Shown: positions 1-7,028 of the stretch, piece by piece
Layout of the letters: every line of letters starts with the position of its first letter
How positions within the stretch are numbered: position 1 is the first letter of the stretch
NCBI GenBank assembly: GCA_017475265.1
Contig: JAFVFY010000036.1
Span: 1 to 33,077 of the forward strand
Length of the DNA stretch: 33,077 nucleotides
Direction: 5' to 3'
Source: Prevotella sp.
GTDB taxonomy: Bacteria; Bacteroidota; Bacteroidia; Bacteroidales; Bacteroidaceae
Notes under the pieces: model-generated
The model's input: the letters and a program-made list of their open reading frames with translations, nothing else
What the model was told of the DNA's origin: nothing
Databases searched by the model: none
Made by a program: the position numbers and the translations under genes

Positions 1-109
1 GACAGTGGACAGTAAAGGACAGTAACTTTTAAACTTTTCTCGCGTACGTGTGTGCGTGTGTACGCGAAAATGTTTCTATTTTCTACTGTCTTTACTGTCC
101 TACTGTCCC
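1..109. repeat. Nested inverted repeat with ACAGT micro-repeat arms
   Basis: The left arm (1-26) holds three degenerate copies of GGACAGTAAA; the right arm (84-109) holds the inverted copies (TACTGTC...TACTGTCC). Between them is a second perfect 8-bp inverted repeat, TCGCGTAC (40-47) and GTACGCGA (60-67), separated by an alternating GT/GC stretch. The whole could fold into one long hairpin or cruciform. The design, arms made of short tandem repeats around an inner hairpin, recurs at 15855-16002. The element may extend beyond the left window edge. Confidence 0.75.
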
Positions 110-116
110 ACAAGAA

Positions 117-204
117 TATGTCACTTGCGACTCGTAAGTATGGCACTTGGACACCGTAAGTATGGCACTTAGCACCTGAAAATATGATACTTAGCAACTA
201 AAAA
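117..204. repeat. Four 22-bp tandem direct repeats (iteron-like)
   Basis: Four consecutive units of exactly 22 bp begin at 117, 139, 161 and 183, each starting TATG with a following CACTT or TACTT block. Units 2 and 3 are the most alike and unit 4 the most diverged. A 22-bp period is close to two helical turns, so a protein binding each unit would sit on one DNA face. The array ends 10 bp before the DUF4248 start codon, so an operator, or an iteron of a replication or element origin, is possible. No replication gene is visible nearby. Confidence 0.7.
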
Positions 205-214
205 CAATATAGTT

Positions 215-400
215 ATGAAAGCAATGAGCAAACAACAGTTGGCCGACCGCGCCGGGGTGTCGGTCAGGACGCTGAACAGCTGGTGCAGGCGCTACCAGCG
301 TGAACTACAGGAAATGGGCGTGACCCCGAGGATGAAGGTGCTGCCGCCACACGTCGTGATGTTCCTCGCAGACAAGTTCTGCATTGATGTGGATGGTTGA
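215..400 (+). CDS. DUF4248 small helix-turn-helix protein
   Basis: This 61-residue protein resembles the Bacteroidetes DUF4248 family: an N-terminal helix-turn-helix segment (QQLADRAGVSVRTLNSW, about residues 7-23) followed by the typical LPPHVV segment near residues 44-49. A second ATG at 224 is also possible. The family is of unknown function; the fold suggests DNA binding. Family members often lie near HU-like DNA-binding and amidase genes, but the left neighbour is outside this window. The 22-bp repeat array immediately upstream could be its own operator (inference). No clear TAnnTTTG promoter was seen directly before it. Confidence 0.7.
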   Translation: MKAMSKQQLADRAGVSVRTLNSWCRRYQRELQEMGVTPRMKVLPPHVVMFLADKFCIDVDG

Positions 401-401
401 T

Positions 402-531
402 GTCACACAGAAATCACGGAAATCACAGATGTTTTTATGGTCACACAGAAATCACGGAAATCACAGAAATCATATATGCGGAAGGTTTGTCGGCGCAGCC
501 TTTCTGTGGTTTCAGTGATTTCTGTGTGACC
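402..531. repeat. 28-bp direct repeat plus 31-bp near-perfect inverted repeat
   Basis: A 28-bp sequence starting GTCACACAGAAATCACGG occurs exactly twice (402-429 and 440-467). The second copy is also the left arm (439-469) of an inverted repeat whose right arm (501-531) matches at 29 of 31 positions, with a 31-bp loop. The arms are built from short AAATCAC-type repeats. It follows DUF4248 and may work as a terminator, but it has no strong T-run after the right arm and looks more like a dispersed intergenic element. Confidence 0.75.
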
Positions 532-593
532 TTTGAATTATTAATGGTATTTTTATGCTTTTAGCACGTTTGACGCAAAAATTCGCTCATCAG

Positions 594-625
594 TTTGGTT
601 TTTCGCTCAATTTGCACTATCTTTG
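594..625 (+). promoter_or_regulatory. Bacteroidetes-type promoter for the S8 peptidase
   Basis: TTTG at 594-597, a 20-bp spacer and TATCTTTG at 618-625 match the Bacteroidetes -33/-7 consensus. The start codon follows about 45 bp later, giving a leader of roughly 40 nt. Confidence 0.7.
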
Positions 626-669
626 CAACCGAATTGCTCACACCGTGATAATTAAATGGATATTAAGAT

Positions 670-3156
670 ATGATGCGAAAGATGGTTAGGTTATTCAGAT
701 TATGTGCCTTCGTCTTGTTGGCGATGGTGGTGATGGACTCCATGGCTCAAGGCTATCGTGAAGGTGAACTGATTGTAAAATTCCGCTATGAAAGAGTCCT
801 AAGCCGTGGAATGGCGGAAGTTGAAGGGATGGGACATGTTGAAGCCGAAAGGCTGATGCCCCTTACTGGAAACAAAATTGCTGCCACTCGTAGTGCTGCA
901 AGACAAAGCCTCGTGCCTGCCTTTAGCACTCCCACAGAGGATATAGACCTCTCACAACTCTATCTGATTCGCTTCGACGCAACGAGTATGACTGTCGAGG
1001 AGGCCGTCAAGGCTTATCAGGCAATGGATGGGGTGGAATATGCTGAACCCAACTATCTTTTAGGACAGATTTCGACTTCAGACGACGTGGCGAAGTATCA
1101 AGCCGAGCCACGATATGCAGAGCAATGGTATCTGGAAGCCATACGTATGCCTGAGCTTTGGCAACAGGCTATTACAAAAGAAAAACGCCCTGTTATAGCT
1201 ATCCTCGATACAGGAGTCGACACCTCCCATCCTGACCTGAAGGACAATATCGTGGCTGTGAAGAATGTGATTGATGACAGCGATGACGTGACTGATGATG
1301 TGGGACACGGAACGTCGTGCGCCAGCATGGCTGCAGCTGCATGCAATGGTGAAGGAATGGTGGGAGCCAATCCGATGGCTCAGATCATCGCTATCAAGCT
1401 TTTTAAGGAATCTACAGGTGCCACTGTGGCCAATGAAATCAAGGCTTACGATTTCGCGCTTAGTAATGGGGCTGATATCATCTCCATGAGTTATGCAAAC
1501 CCGATTGAATCGGAGGCTTTGCACGAGGCGCTGAAGAAAGCTTCGCAGCAAGCTATCATGATATCGGCGCCAGGCAATGAATCGACGAGTATCTACGATT
1601 TTGCCTATACGCCAGGTGCTTGGCCAGAAGTAATCGGCGTGATGGCTACAAATCGCCTCGGACAGTTGGCTAAGTTCTCGAATTACGACCTCGATGGTGC
1701 CTTTTACTCTGCAAACGACATGCCCTATAACTATGAGCTATATGTGCCTGGCGAGAATGTGCTGACTGCAAAAACTGGTGGTGGTTATCGCATCATCTCA
1801 GGCACCTCATTCGCTTGTCCGCTCGCAGCAGGAGCCATCTCTCGTCTGCTTCAGTGCCGTGATTTCGAGAACCGTGAAGAGCTGGTCCGTGCCTTAGCCG
1901 AATCTGCAGGCAGTCATCTCGACATCATGCAGGCTTATCAGTACCAGGAGCCTATCAATGGTGTGTTCGTGCGAAGAATCAACGGGACGGATATGACCTT
2001 TAATAAGGTGGGCGACAATCGCGTGGTGATTGGCGATGGGCTGCACGCCAGTGTCAGCAGTTCGCAGACGGACTCCCTCATGATTCCACAACTCGTAGCC
2101 GGCTATCCGCTCGATGGGGTTGCCGATCATGCCTTTGAGAGCTTAAGCATCAAGAAACTCACCTTTTGGGAGAACATCAAGACATTGGGTGCCAGCGCCT
2201 TTGCGGGAGCTAAAGTAGATACGCTCGACATGAGGAGAATCACAAAGCCGCTGACGTGTGGCGCAGGATGCTTCGACGACCAGCTTTACAAACATTGTAT
2301 AGTCAGAATTCAGCGGAAATACTTGAACGATTTCCAAAGTGACGACTCATGGAAAAGCTTCGCCCATTTCCTCACGGATGAGTTCTATTGGAAAAACAGC
2401 GATGGCGTTCAGATGAACTTCAGCATTATCGATGAAAATGGGAAAATTGCTGCCGTCAGTCTGACAATGGACACTCACAAACCTGCCATTGATGCCAGCT
2501 TGAGTGGCAAACTCACCATCCCTGCAGAGGTAAACGGCTACAAGATAACAGCTGTAGGCGATATGGCGCTGATGGGCTGCTCGCTACAGGAAATCGAATT
2601 GCCTGAGACCATCGACAGCATCGGCAAGCAGGCCTTTGAGAACTGCGGCGACTTGGAATCTGTCGTTCTGCCAAATTGTATTACTGTGCTTCCCGAAGCT
2701 TGCTTCAGTTTCTGTATGTCTCTGTCGGAGGTCATACTCCCCCAACACCTGAAATCCATCGGGAAGGATGCCTTCAGCGGATGTGCCATGAGTACGGTTA
2801 CGATTCCGGCAGAGGTGACCTCCATCGCCAAAGGTGCTTTTGACTGCGATGACCTGGAGTCTGTAGTATCGCTGATTACAGAGCCATTCGATTTGGGAAG
2901 CAGCAAAAGCGATGTGTTCGCAGCTAGCGAAACGCTGTATGTGCCAAAGGGAACCAAAGCCCTTTACGAGGCAAGGCAAGGTTGGAAGGATTTTCCCCAC
3001 ATCATCGAATCAGAGCCTACAGCCATCCATCAAGTGCTGCAGGCTCCCGCTGAGAATGCTCCCTATTACTCCATCGACGGCAAACAGATGGAAAATGCTC
3101 CACAGAGCCGGGGTCTCTACATCCGTCAGGGCAAGAAAGTCCTGGTGGCGCAGTGA
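670..3156 (+). CDS. Secreted subtilisin-like serine protease with BspA-type leucine-rich repeats
   Basis: The 828-residue product is predicted to be exported. A signal peptide covers about residues 1-26. After a propeptide-like region (about 30-135) comes an S8 peptidase domain with its full triad: Asp180 (AILDTGVD), His213 (GHGTSCA) and Ser380 (SGTSFACP), plus oxyanion Asn303 (APGNE). Residues around 450-760 carry LRR_5/BspA-like repeats ('LPETIDSIGKQAFENC' type). The C-terminus (YSIDGKQ ... GLYIRQGKKVLVAQ) is the short tail common on secreted Prevotella/Bacteroides proteins and may be a sorting or anchoring signal. Two ATGs stand in tandem at the start; the first is used here. The protease plus BspA-repeat combination suggests an adhesive or host- or diet-protein-directed enzyme (inference). 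Its 3' end overlaps the convergent phosphatase gene by 31 bp. Confidence 0.9.
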   Translation: MMRKMVRLFRLCAFVLLAMVVMDSMAQGYREGELIVKFRYERVLSRGMAEVEGMGHVEAERLMPLTGNKIAATRSAARQSLVPAFSTPTEDIDLSQLYLIRFDATSMTVEEAVKAYQAMDGVEYAEPNYLLGQISTSDDVAKYQAEPRYAEQWYLEAIRMPELWQQAITKEKRPVIAILDTGVDTSHPDLKDNIVAVKNVIDDSDDVTDDVGHGTSCASMAAAACNGEGMVGANPMAQIIAIKLFKESTGATVANEIKAYDFALSNGADIISMSYANPIESEALHEALKKASQQAIMISAPGNESTSIYDFAYTPGAWPEVIGVMATNRLGQLAKFSNYDLDGAFYSANDMPYNYELYVPGENVLTAKTGGGYRIISGTSFACPLAAGAISRLLQCRDFENREELVRALAESAGSHLDIMQAYQYQEPINGVFVRRINGTDMTFNKVGDNRVVIGDGLHASVSSSQTDSLMIPQLVAGYPLDGVADHAFESLSIKKLTFWENIKTLGASAFAGAKVDTLDMRRITKPLTCGAGCFDDQLYKHCIVRIQRKYLNDFQSDDSWKSFAHFLTDEFYWKNSDGVQMNFSIIDENGKIAAVSLTMDTHKPAIDASLSGKLTIPAEVNGYKITAVGDMALMGCSLQEIELPETIDSIGKQAFENCGDLESVVLPNCITVLPEACFSFCMSLSEVILPQHLKSIGKDAFSGCAMSTVTIPAEVTSIAKGAFDCDDLESVVSLITEPFDLGSSKSDVFAASETLYVPKGTKALYEARQGWKDFPHIIESEPTAIHQVLQAPAENAPYYSIDGKQMENAPQSRGLYIRQGKKVLVAQ

Positions 3157-3866
3157 GTTTTATAGTGTTTTATCGCCGTTTCAATCAGTTCCCGTTGCGC
3201 CATGAATGAGGTGTAGCATATCTTGACCAACTCCCAATTGTGGGTCAGCATTAGCACACCCAGGCATTTCTTGATGGTTGGCCAGAAAGCATTGCGGTTG
3301 GTACGCATGTAGTCACGGATGATTTCCTCGTCACTGACACCGTATGACTTCAGCAGGGCCATACTGACGATGCCCGTCCTGTCCTTCCCGGCTGTGCAAT
3401 GGAAAAGGGTACAGACTCCTTTCGCGGCATTATCCTTCAGCTTCGAGACGGCCTTATCCAACTGGCTCCGACTGTATTCGTCAGTTACAGCGTCCTTATA
3501 GAGAGCCTTGAAGTCAGGCACCATTTCCTTCAGCTTGTCAGGATTCTTCCGCAGATTCCTGATGATTGTCATTGGGTCGGAACCAGTCTCATGGGTGACA
3601 CCGACTGCAGCGTCTTTGATGAGTGGGATTTGCAGATATTCCACGCAATTAGGCAAGGGGTCAGGAAACTCGGCAGCTTCAACGGGTGTGCGCAGGTCTA
3701 TCACACAGCCAATATGATACTTCTTACAGAGGTCAGCACACTCATTTTCCGTAAGAATACTGAGCTTTCCACTTCGCAGATACAATCCGCTTGGGACAAC
3801 ACCTCCAGAAAAAGCTGTTCCCCCAAGATCCCGCAGATTAAGCTCACGTATTCTCATTGATTTCAT
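3126..3866 (-). CDS. Tyrosine/dual-specificity protein phosphatase (Y_phosphatase3-like)
   Basis: The protein shows the CX5R phosphatase signature HCTAGKDRTG with catalytic Cys157 and Arg163 (numbered from the start chosen here), and the family's N-terminal stretch (NLRDLGG ... LRSGKL). The reading frame is open upstream to 4040, but a TATTTTTG promoter box lies at 3954-3947 and a GAGGAAGG purine run sits about 7 nt before the ATG at 3866, so the shorter 246-residue form is preferred; ATGs at 3872 and 3857 are alternatives. No signal peptide is seen, so it is probably cytoplasmic. Substrates may be phosphotyrosine or phosphoinositides; the sequence does not decide. Its last 31 bp overlap the end of the S8 peptidase gene tail-to-tail. 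Confidence 0.85.
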   Translation of the reverse strand: MKSMRIRELNLRDLGGTAFSGGVVPSGLYLRSGKLSILTENECADLCKKYHIGCVIDLRTPVEAAEFPDPLPNCVEYLQIPLIKDAAVGVTHETGSDPMTIIRNLRKNPDKLKEMVPDFKALYKDAVTDEYSRSQLDKAVSKLKDNAAKGVCTLFHCTAGKDRTGIVSMALLKSYGVSDEEIIRDYMRTNRNAFWPTIKKCLGVLMLTHNWELVKICYTSFMAQRELIETAIKHYKTHCATRTFLP

Positions 3867-3946
3867 CTGCATACCTTCCTCGTCTTGGGTTGCTTGAAAA
3901 GTACCTTCATATCGACTTAAATCATAAAGTATTGTAATAGTTAGTG

Positions 3947-3954
3947 CAAAAATA
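3947..3954 (-). promoter_or_regulatory. -7 promoter box for the phosphatase gene
   Basis: TATTTTTG on the minus strand fits TAnnTTTG; no clean TTTG lies at the expected upstream spacing. An identical box, in the same local context (CGTATTTTTGCAC), stands before the GT8 gene at 21497-21490. Confidence 0.5.
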
Positions 3955-3976
3955 CGAAAAAGTGGAGAATTATCCG

Positions 3977-3984
3977 TAACTTTG
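3977..3984 (+). promoter_or_regulatory. -7 promoter box for the ZIP transporter
   Basis: TAACTTTG on the plus strand matches the Bacteroidetes -7 consensus and forms a divergent pair with the phosphatase promoter about 25 bp away. It gives a leader of roughly 95 nt to the ATG at 4087. Confidence 0.5.
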
Positions 3985-4086
3985 CCCGTAGTTTTAATAA
4001 GTTTTGTGAAATCTTTCTGTTTTTCACATTTCAAAATCAAATAAATAGCAATACGTAGGGTTCAAGATGAATTGAATGAGCTAGAT

Positions 4087-4866
4087 ATGACGACATTAAT
4101 CATTGGTTTACTGATTCCCCTGTTGGGTACGATGTTTGGATCGGCTTTCGTCTTTCTGATGAAGGATGAAATGTCGGTGCGATTACAGAAGTCGCTATTG
4201 GGCTTTGCTTCGGGAGTGATGGTGGCAGCATCGGTGTGGTCGCTGCTGATTCCGGCAATGGAAATGGAAACAGATAAAGGAGCTTGGTCTGTGTTCCCTG
4301 CTGCCGTGGGATTCCTGTTGGGTATGGGGTTCCTGCTGCTCATCGACGAACTGACACCGCACCTGCATATAGGAACGGACAAGCCAGAGGGTATGCGCTC
4401 CCATCTGTCGAAGACCGCCATGCTTGCCCTTGCTGTCACCATCCATAATCTGCCTGAAGGTATGGCCGTCGGCGTAGTCTTTGCAGGAGCGGAGAACGGG
4501 GCGGCACATATCTCATTGGCCGGTGCCGTTGCTGTTTCGTTGGGTATTGCCATCCAGAACATTCCCGAAGGAGCCATTATCTCCATGCCGATGCGAGCCG
4601 CAGGGAATAGTCGATGGAGGTCGTTCCTGCTTGGTTCCCTGAGTGGAGCTGTCGAGCCTATCGGAGCCGTTGCAGTCTTGTTGCTGGCCTCGATGCTGAT
4701 GCCGGCGCTTCCCTATATGTTGGCTTTTGCTGCCGGAGCTATGTTCTATGTGGTGGTCGAGGAACTGATACCCGAAGCCTCCAATGGCAAGCACTCGAAT
4801 CTCAGTACGATTGGCTTTGCTGTTGGTTTTGTTCTGATGATGGTACTTGATGTCGTAATGGGATGA
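4087..4866 (+). CDS. ZIP-family metal transporter
   Basis: The product is an inner-membrane ZIP permease (ZupT-like) for divalent metals such as zinc or iron. It shows about eight hydrophobic segments, the metal-binding HNLPEG motif in the fourth and NIPEG in the fifth, and a late EELIPEA motif. A short histidine-containing loop (PHLHIG) lies between helices 3 and 4. The ATG at 4087 is chosen; an in-frame TTG at 4072 would add five residues. The size (259 residues) is normal. It has its own promoter and is not clearly in an operon. The exact metal cannot be read from the sequence. Confidence 0.88.
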   Translation: MTTLIIGLLIPLLGTMFGSAFVFLMKDEMSVRLQKSLLGFASGVMVAASVWSLLIPAMEMETDKGAWSVFPAAVGFLLGMGFLLLIDELTPHLHIGTDKPEGMRSHLSKTAMLALAVTIHNLPEGMAVGVVFAGAENGAAHISLAGAVAVSLGIAIQNIPEGAIISMPMRAAGNSRWRSFLLGSLSGAVEPIGAVAVLLLASMLMPALPYMLAFAAGAMFYVVVEELIPEASNGKHSNLSTIGFAVGFVLMMVLDVVMG

Positions 4867-5034
4867 AACCTTGGCTATCCATATTCTTGCTTTGCGCTTG
4901 TGCAGCCCCCCAACCCCATGAAGGGGGAGAGGCCGTGCCAGCCTCGGAAGTGAGGACGGTGGCGGTGGTGGCTCCCTTGTCCGACGCTGCCAAAGGACTT
5001 CAGCTTTTACGATACGTTAAAAAAAACAATTCAT
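4867..5034. other. Short intergenic stretch with a C-rich/G-rich hairpin
   Basis: The gap between the transporter and the esterase contains CCCCCAACCCCATGAAGGGGG (hairpin, 4905-4925), related to the C5AA/G5 elements inside the TonB receptor gene at 24651-24766. A 65-codon frame starts at 4863 (ATGA overlap with the transporter stop) and begins like a lipoprotein, but the rest is of random composition and covers the repeat, so it is not called as a gene. Confidence 0.4.
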
Positions 5035-5065
5035 TTTGTTATTTGCTCTTTTCTTTATAACTTTG
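5035..5065 (+). promoter_or_regulatory. Bacteroidetes-type promoter for the CE7-like esterase
   Basis: TTTG at 5035-5038, exactly 19 bp, then TAACTTTG at 5058-5065 is a consensus promoter. The start codon is at 5074, only 8 bp after the box, so the transcript should be nearly leaderless. Confidence 0.75.
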
Positions 5066-5073
5066 CACCCAAT

Positions 5074-6822
5074 ATGAAATATCTGCTATTTTTACTTGCC
5101 GTGCTGCTTCCGTCGGTATCGTGGTGTGAAGACATTTGGAGTGGCACTAAAGTGTTCCCAACCAACTGGACGGGCTGGGAGAAGCTCGATGATTCCTGCT
5201 TCTCCAATGCTGTGGCTGGGAAGCTTTTGCGATTTAAATACAACGACCTGAAGGTGGGAGCCTCGGCCACACTCTACAAGAGTGACTGGACCACCATTCC
5301 TGGCATAGATGGGTATGTGGAGTTACAGGGTAACCACGTCGATATTCCCGTCACACAAAGTCTCGTGCAAGAACTCAAAAGAGACGGATGCATCGTCTTC
5401 GGACAGGGGTTCACGATGACCAGCGTGCAAATCATCGGCATAGACGAGGTTTCACGCCTGAAACAGAGCGTTCCCTTGGTGAACGACTGGCTCTGGACGG
5501 AGAACGCCAAACCACGTATCAGCATAGACATTTCCAATCCCACTAATGCTGCTGCAACGGCAAATGCCGAACTCATCATCCAGACAGACAAGCTGAAGCC
5601 TTGCACCACCCTGAAGAAGTCGGTTGCCGTGAGCGCTTTGGGTAATGTATCCGTTAGCTTCGACCTTAACATAGAGCCTGGCTTCTACCAATGTACAGCC
5701 CTCGTCAACGACGAGTTGGCCCGCACCTTTACTATCGGCTACGCGCCAGAGAGAATCGTCTCACCACCCGATATGCAGCCTGACTTCCACACCTTCTGGC
5801 AGGAAGCAAAGTCACAGCTGGCTGCAACACCTATGGACATCACTATGTCAGTGATACCCTCAAAAAGTACACCCAACCGTACTGTCTATCTCATTGAGGT
5901 GAGGTCGGTCAGCGACCAGACAGGCGAAGCGTTCATGCGCGCCTACTATGCTGAGCCTACAGGCAACGGCACCTATCCGGCACTCATACATTTCCTGGGG
6001 CACGATACTGGCAACCTGGAGCCCTATTGTATGGGTGGTGACGACTTACCTGGATACGCCGAGATGTATGTGTCCATACGAGGACAGTTCATCAACAATC
6101 GCCCGCCTTTTACCAACCCCTACGGGAAAAATGGCGATGACTATTTCATCTACGGTTTCGGTAACAAGGAAAACTACTATTACCGAGGAGCCTTCCTCGA
6201 TGCCGTCCGAGCTGTGGACTTCCTCTGCACACGCGAGAAAGTACAGAAGGATAACATCTTTGCCGAAGGGTCGAGTCAAGGAGGAACGTTGGCCATCGTT
6301 GCCGCAGCCCTGAGCGACGGAAGGGTGAAGGCTATCGCGCCTTCTGTGTTTTTCATGAGCGACTTCCCAAACTATTTCCAAATTACCGCCTGGCCAGGAA
6401 CAGAGTTCATAAAGCAGAAAGAGCTGTTGGGAATGACCGACGAGGAGATGTACAAAATGTTGTCCTACTTCGACATGAAGAACCTCGCCACCATGATTCA
6501 TTGCCCCGTCTATATGAACTTCTCGTTGCATGACGACATGTGTCCACCTTATACCAACTGGGTCTTCTACAACAACTTGGCATCTACAGAGAAGAAATAC
6601 CTGAACAACCCGACGCTGGGGCATCAGACACCAGATAACTGGTGGAGCGAGTTCCTCGACTTCTTTGCTGATTACATGAACACCGAAGGCATCGAGGACC
6701 CTCAGATGGTGGGAAGGACGTCCGCTCAAAGCTATTACACCCTTGATGGCAGGAGACTTCCCGAAACACCCCGCAGACCTGGCATCTATATCAATAACGG
6801 CAAGAAGGTCGTGGTGCGATGA
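5074..6822 (+). CDS. Secreted acetyl xylan esterase-like hydrolase (CE7/AXE1 family)
   Basis: The 582-residue protein has a signal peptide (about 1-18) and an N-terminal beta-rich region of about 200 residues. An alpha/beta-hydrolase domain of the AXE1/CE7 type follows from about residue 230: nucleophile Ser401 in GSSQGG, candidate acid Asp487 (LHDDMCPP, the family D-x3-PP pattern) and His517 (LGHQTP). An upstream RGQ motif (336-338) is also a CE7 hallmark. The C-terminal tail (YTLDGRR ... GIYINNGKKVVVR) resembles that of the S8 peptidase at 670 and suggests the same export or anchoring route. Likely role: deacetylating xylan or related hemicellulose oligosaccharides outside the cytoplasm. 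The substrate is inferred from family only. Confidence 0.85.
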   Translation: MKYLLFLLAVLLPSVSWCEDIWSGTKVFPTNWTGWEKLDDSCFSNAVAGKLLRFKYNDLKVGASATLYKSDWTTIPGIDGYVELQGNHVDIPVTQSLVQELKRDGCIVFGQGFTMTSVQIIGIDEVSRLKQSVPLVNDWLWTENAKPRISIDISNPTNAAATANAELIIQTDKLKPCTTLKKSVAVSALGNVSVSFDLNIEPGFYQCTALVNDELARTFTIGYAPERIVSPPDMQPDFHTFWQEAKSQLAATPMDITMSVIPSKSTPNRTVYLIEVRSVSDQTGEAFMRAYYAEPTGNGTYPALIHFLGHDTGNLEPYCMGGDDLPGYAEMYVSIRGQFINNRPPFTNPYGKNGDDYFIYGFGNKENYYYRGAFLDAVRAVDFLCTREKVQKDNIFAEGSSQGGTLAIVAAALSDGRVKAIAPSVFFMSDFPNYFQITAWPGTEFIKQKELLGMTDEEMYKMLSYFDMKNLATMIHCPVYMNFSLHDDMCPPYTNWVFYNNLASTEKKYLNNPTLGHQTPDNWWSEFLDFFADYMNTEGIEDPQMVGRTSAQSYYTLDGRRLPETPRRPGIYINNGKKVVVR

Positions 6823-7028
6823 ACATGAATCACTTTCGCAAAAAGGACTGCTTTGCATCCATTTCTATCCTTCTCTGTTAAAAAACAATAAGATAATGAA
6901 AAGATGTGACATAATTTGCGCCGTTCTATTACTTTTTTGTAATTTTACCGCGTGAAATGTCTACATGGTAGATGTTGTCACATTATTATTATGTTTGTAC
7001 CAATCGAATCAGTAACTAAAAAAGTTAA
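6823..7028. other. Intergenic region with a 19-codon secretion-leader-like ORF and inverted repeats
   Basis: A short frame at 6896-6955 encodes MKRCDIICAVLLLFCNFTA followed by a stop. It looks like a bare signal peptide, possibly the remnant of a secreted gene or chance. ATGTGACA (6904-6911) and TGTCACAT (6976-6983) form an 8-bp inverted repeat around the small palindrome CTACATGGTAG, which could end transcription of the esterase. Confidence 0.35.
6990..6997 (+). promoter_or_regulatory. -7 promoter box for the DUF349-rnpA-yidD genes
   Basis: TATGTTTG fits TAnnTTTG and lies 31 bp before the DUF349 start codon. No clean TTTG is found 19-20 bp upstream. Confidence 0.45.

Noticed and set aside
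117-204. 22-bp repeats considered as a CRISPR array
   Set aside because: The units are directly adjacent with no spacers, and no cas genes are present.
4863-5060. 65-codon frame after the ZIP transporter with a lipoprotein-like beginning and ATGA overlap
   Set aside because: After about 20 residues it has no protein-like composition, it runs through a dispersed C/G-rich repeat and into the next promoter (TTTG at 5035-5038).
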